DNA from: Tissierellia bacterium
GTDB taxonomy: Bacteria > Bacillota > Clostridia > Tissierellales > Sedimentibacteraceae
Direction: 5' to 3'
Assembly (NCBI GenBank): GCA_012520455.1
Contig: JAAYOE010000186.1
Coordinates: 1-60,295, forward strand
Length of the DNA: 60,295 nt
How positions within the stretch are numbered: the stretch's first letter is position 1; the number at the start of each line of letters is the position of its first letter. The notes below the pieces were generated by a model. The model had not been told where the DNA came from. It searched no databases and saw nothing but the letters and a program-made list of their open reading frames with translations. This document shows, in pieces, positions 60,184 through 60,295 of this stretch. The position numbers were made by a program, and so were the translations under genes.

Positions 60184-60295
60184 ATGTCAGATGAAGTAAA
60201 AGCAACCAATTTTGCTTGCTGTGACGACAGGTGTGACGATTGGCTTGAATGGCTGATAATATTGGGAATCATATTCTTCCTGCTGGGAGGAAATA
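60184..60295 (+). CDS. small Cys/Asp-rich membrane protein (truncated by the window end)
   Basis: RBS gagaggtg then MSDEVKATNFACCDDRCDDWLEWLIILGIIFFLLGGN... Confidence 0.55.
   Translation, partial: MSDEVKATNFACCDDRCDDWLEWLIILGIIFFLLGGN

Overview
The 60.3 kb window looks like a low-GC Firmicutes (Clostridia-like) chromosome segment. Almost all genes are on the + strand and most are housekeeping: argS, the ylmE-sepF-yggT-ylmH division cluster, lspA-rluD-pyrR, yicC-remA-gmk-rpoZ-priA-def-fmt, rsmB-rlmN-prpC-prkC-rsgA-rpe-thiN, asnS, rpmB, Asp23/DAK-recG-rsmD-coaD, tig-clpP-clpX-lon-engB, and iscS-thiI. An FMN riboswitch precedes a RibU-like gene. The standout is a two-gene unit at 13852-20306, lying between pyrR and rqcH and bounded by intrinsic terminators. 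The first gene encodes a 1643-aa protein with a putative Sm/SH3-like N-terminus, cold-shock-like OB folds, TPR-like helices, a STAND/AAA-type NTPase and a C-terminal winged helix. The second is translationally coupled (TGATG overlap) and encodes a 507-aa NTPase ending in a Swt1-like HEPN segment with an RNPLAH motif. I propose it as a candidate RNA-sensing NTPase plus HEPN RNase system of conflict, defence or RNA-surveillance type. Other points of interest are a cargo-like block between fmt and rsmB bounded by related inverted repeats, several dispersed intergenic repeat families, an Fe-S helicase fused to a PD-(D/E)XK nuclease-like domain, and an uncharacterised operon with a radical SAM protein. 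No tRNA, rRNA, CRISPR array or transposase gene was recognised. All domain calls were made by eye, without database searches.
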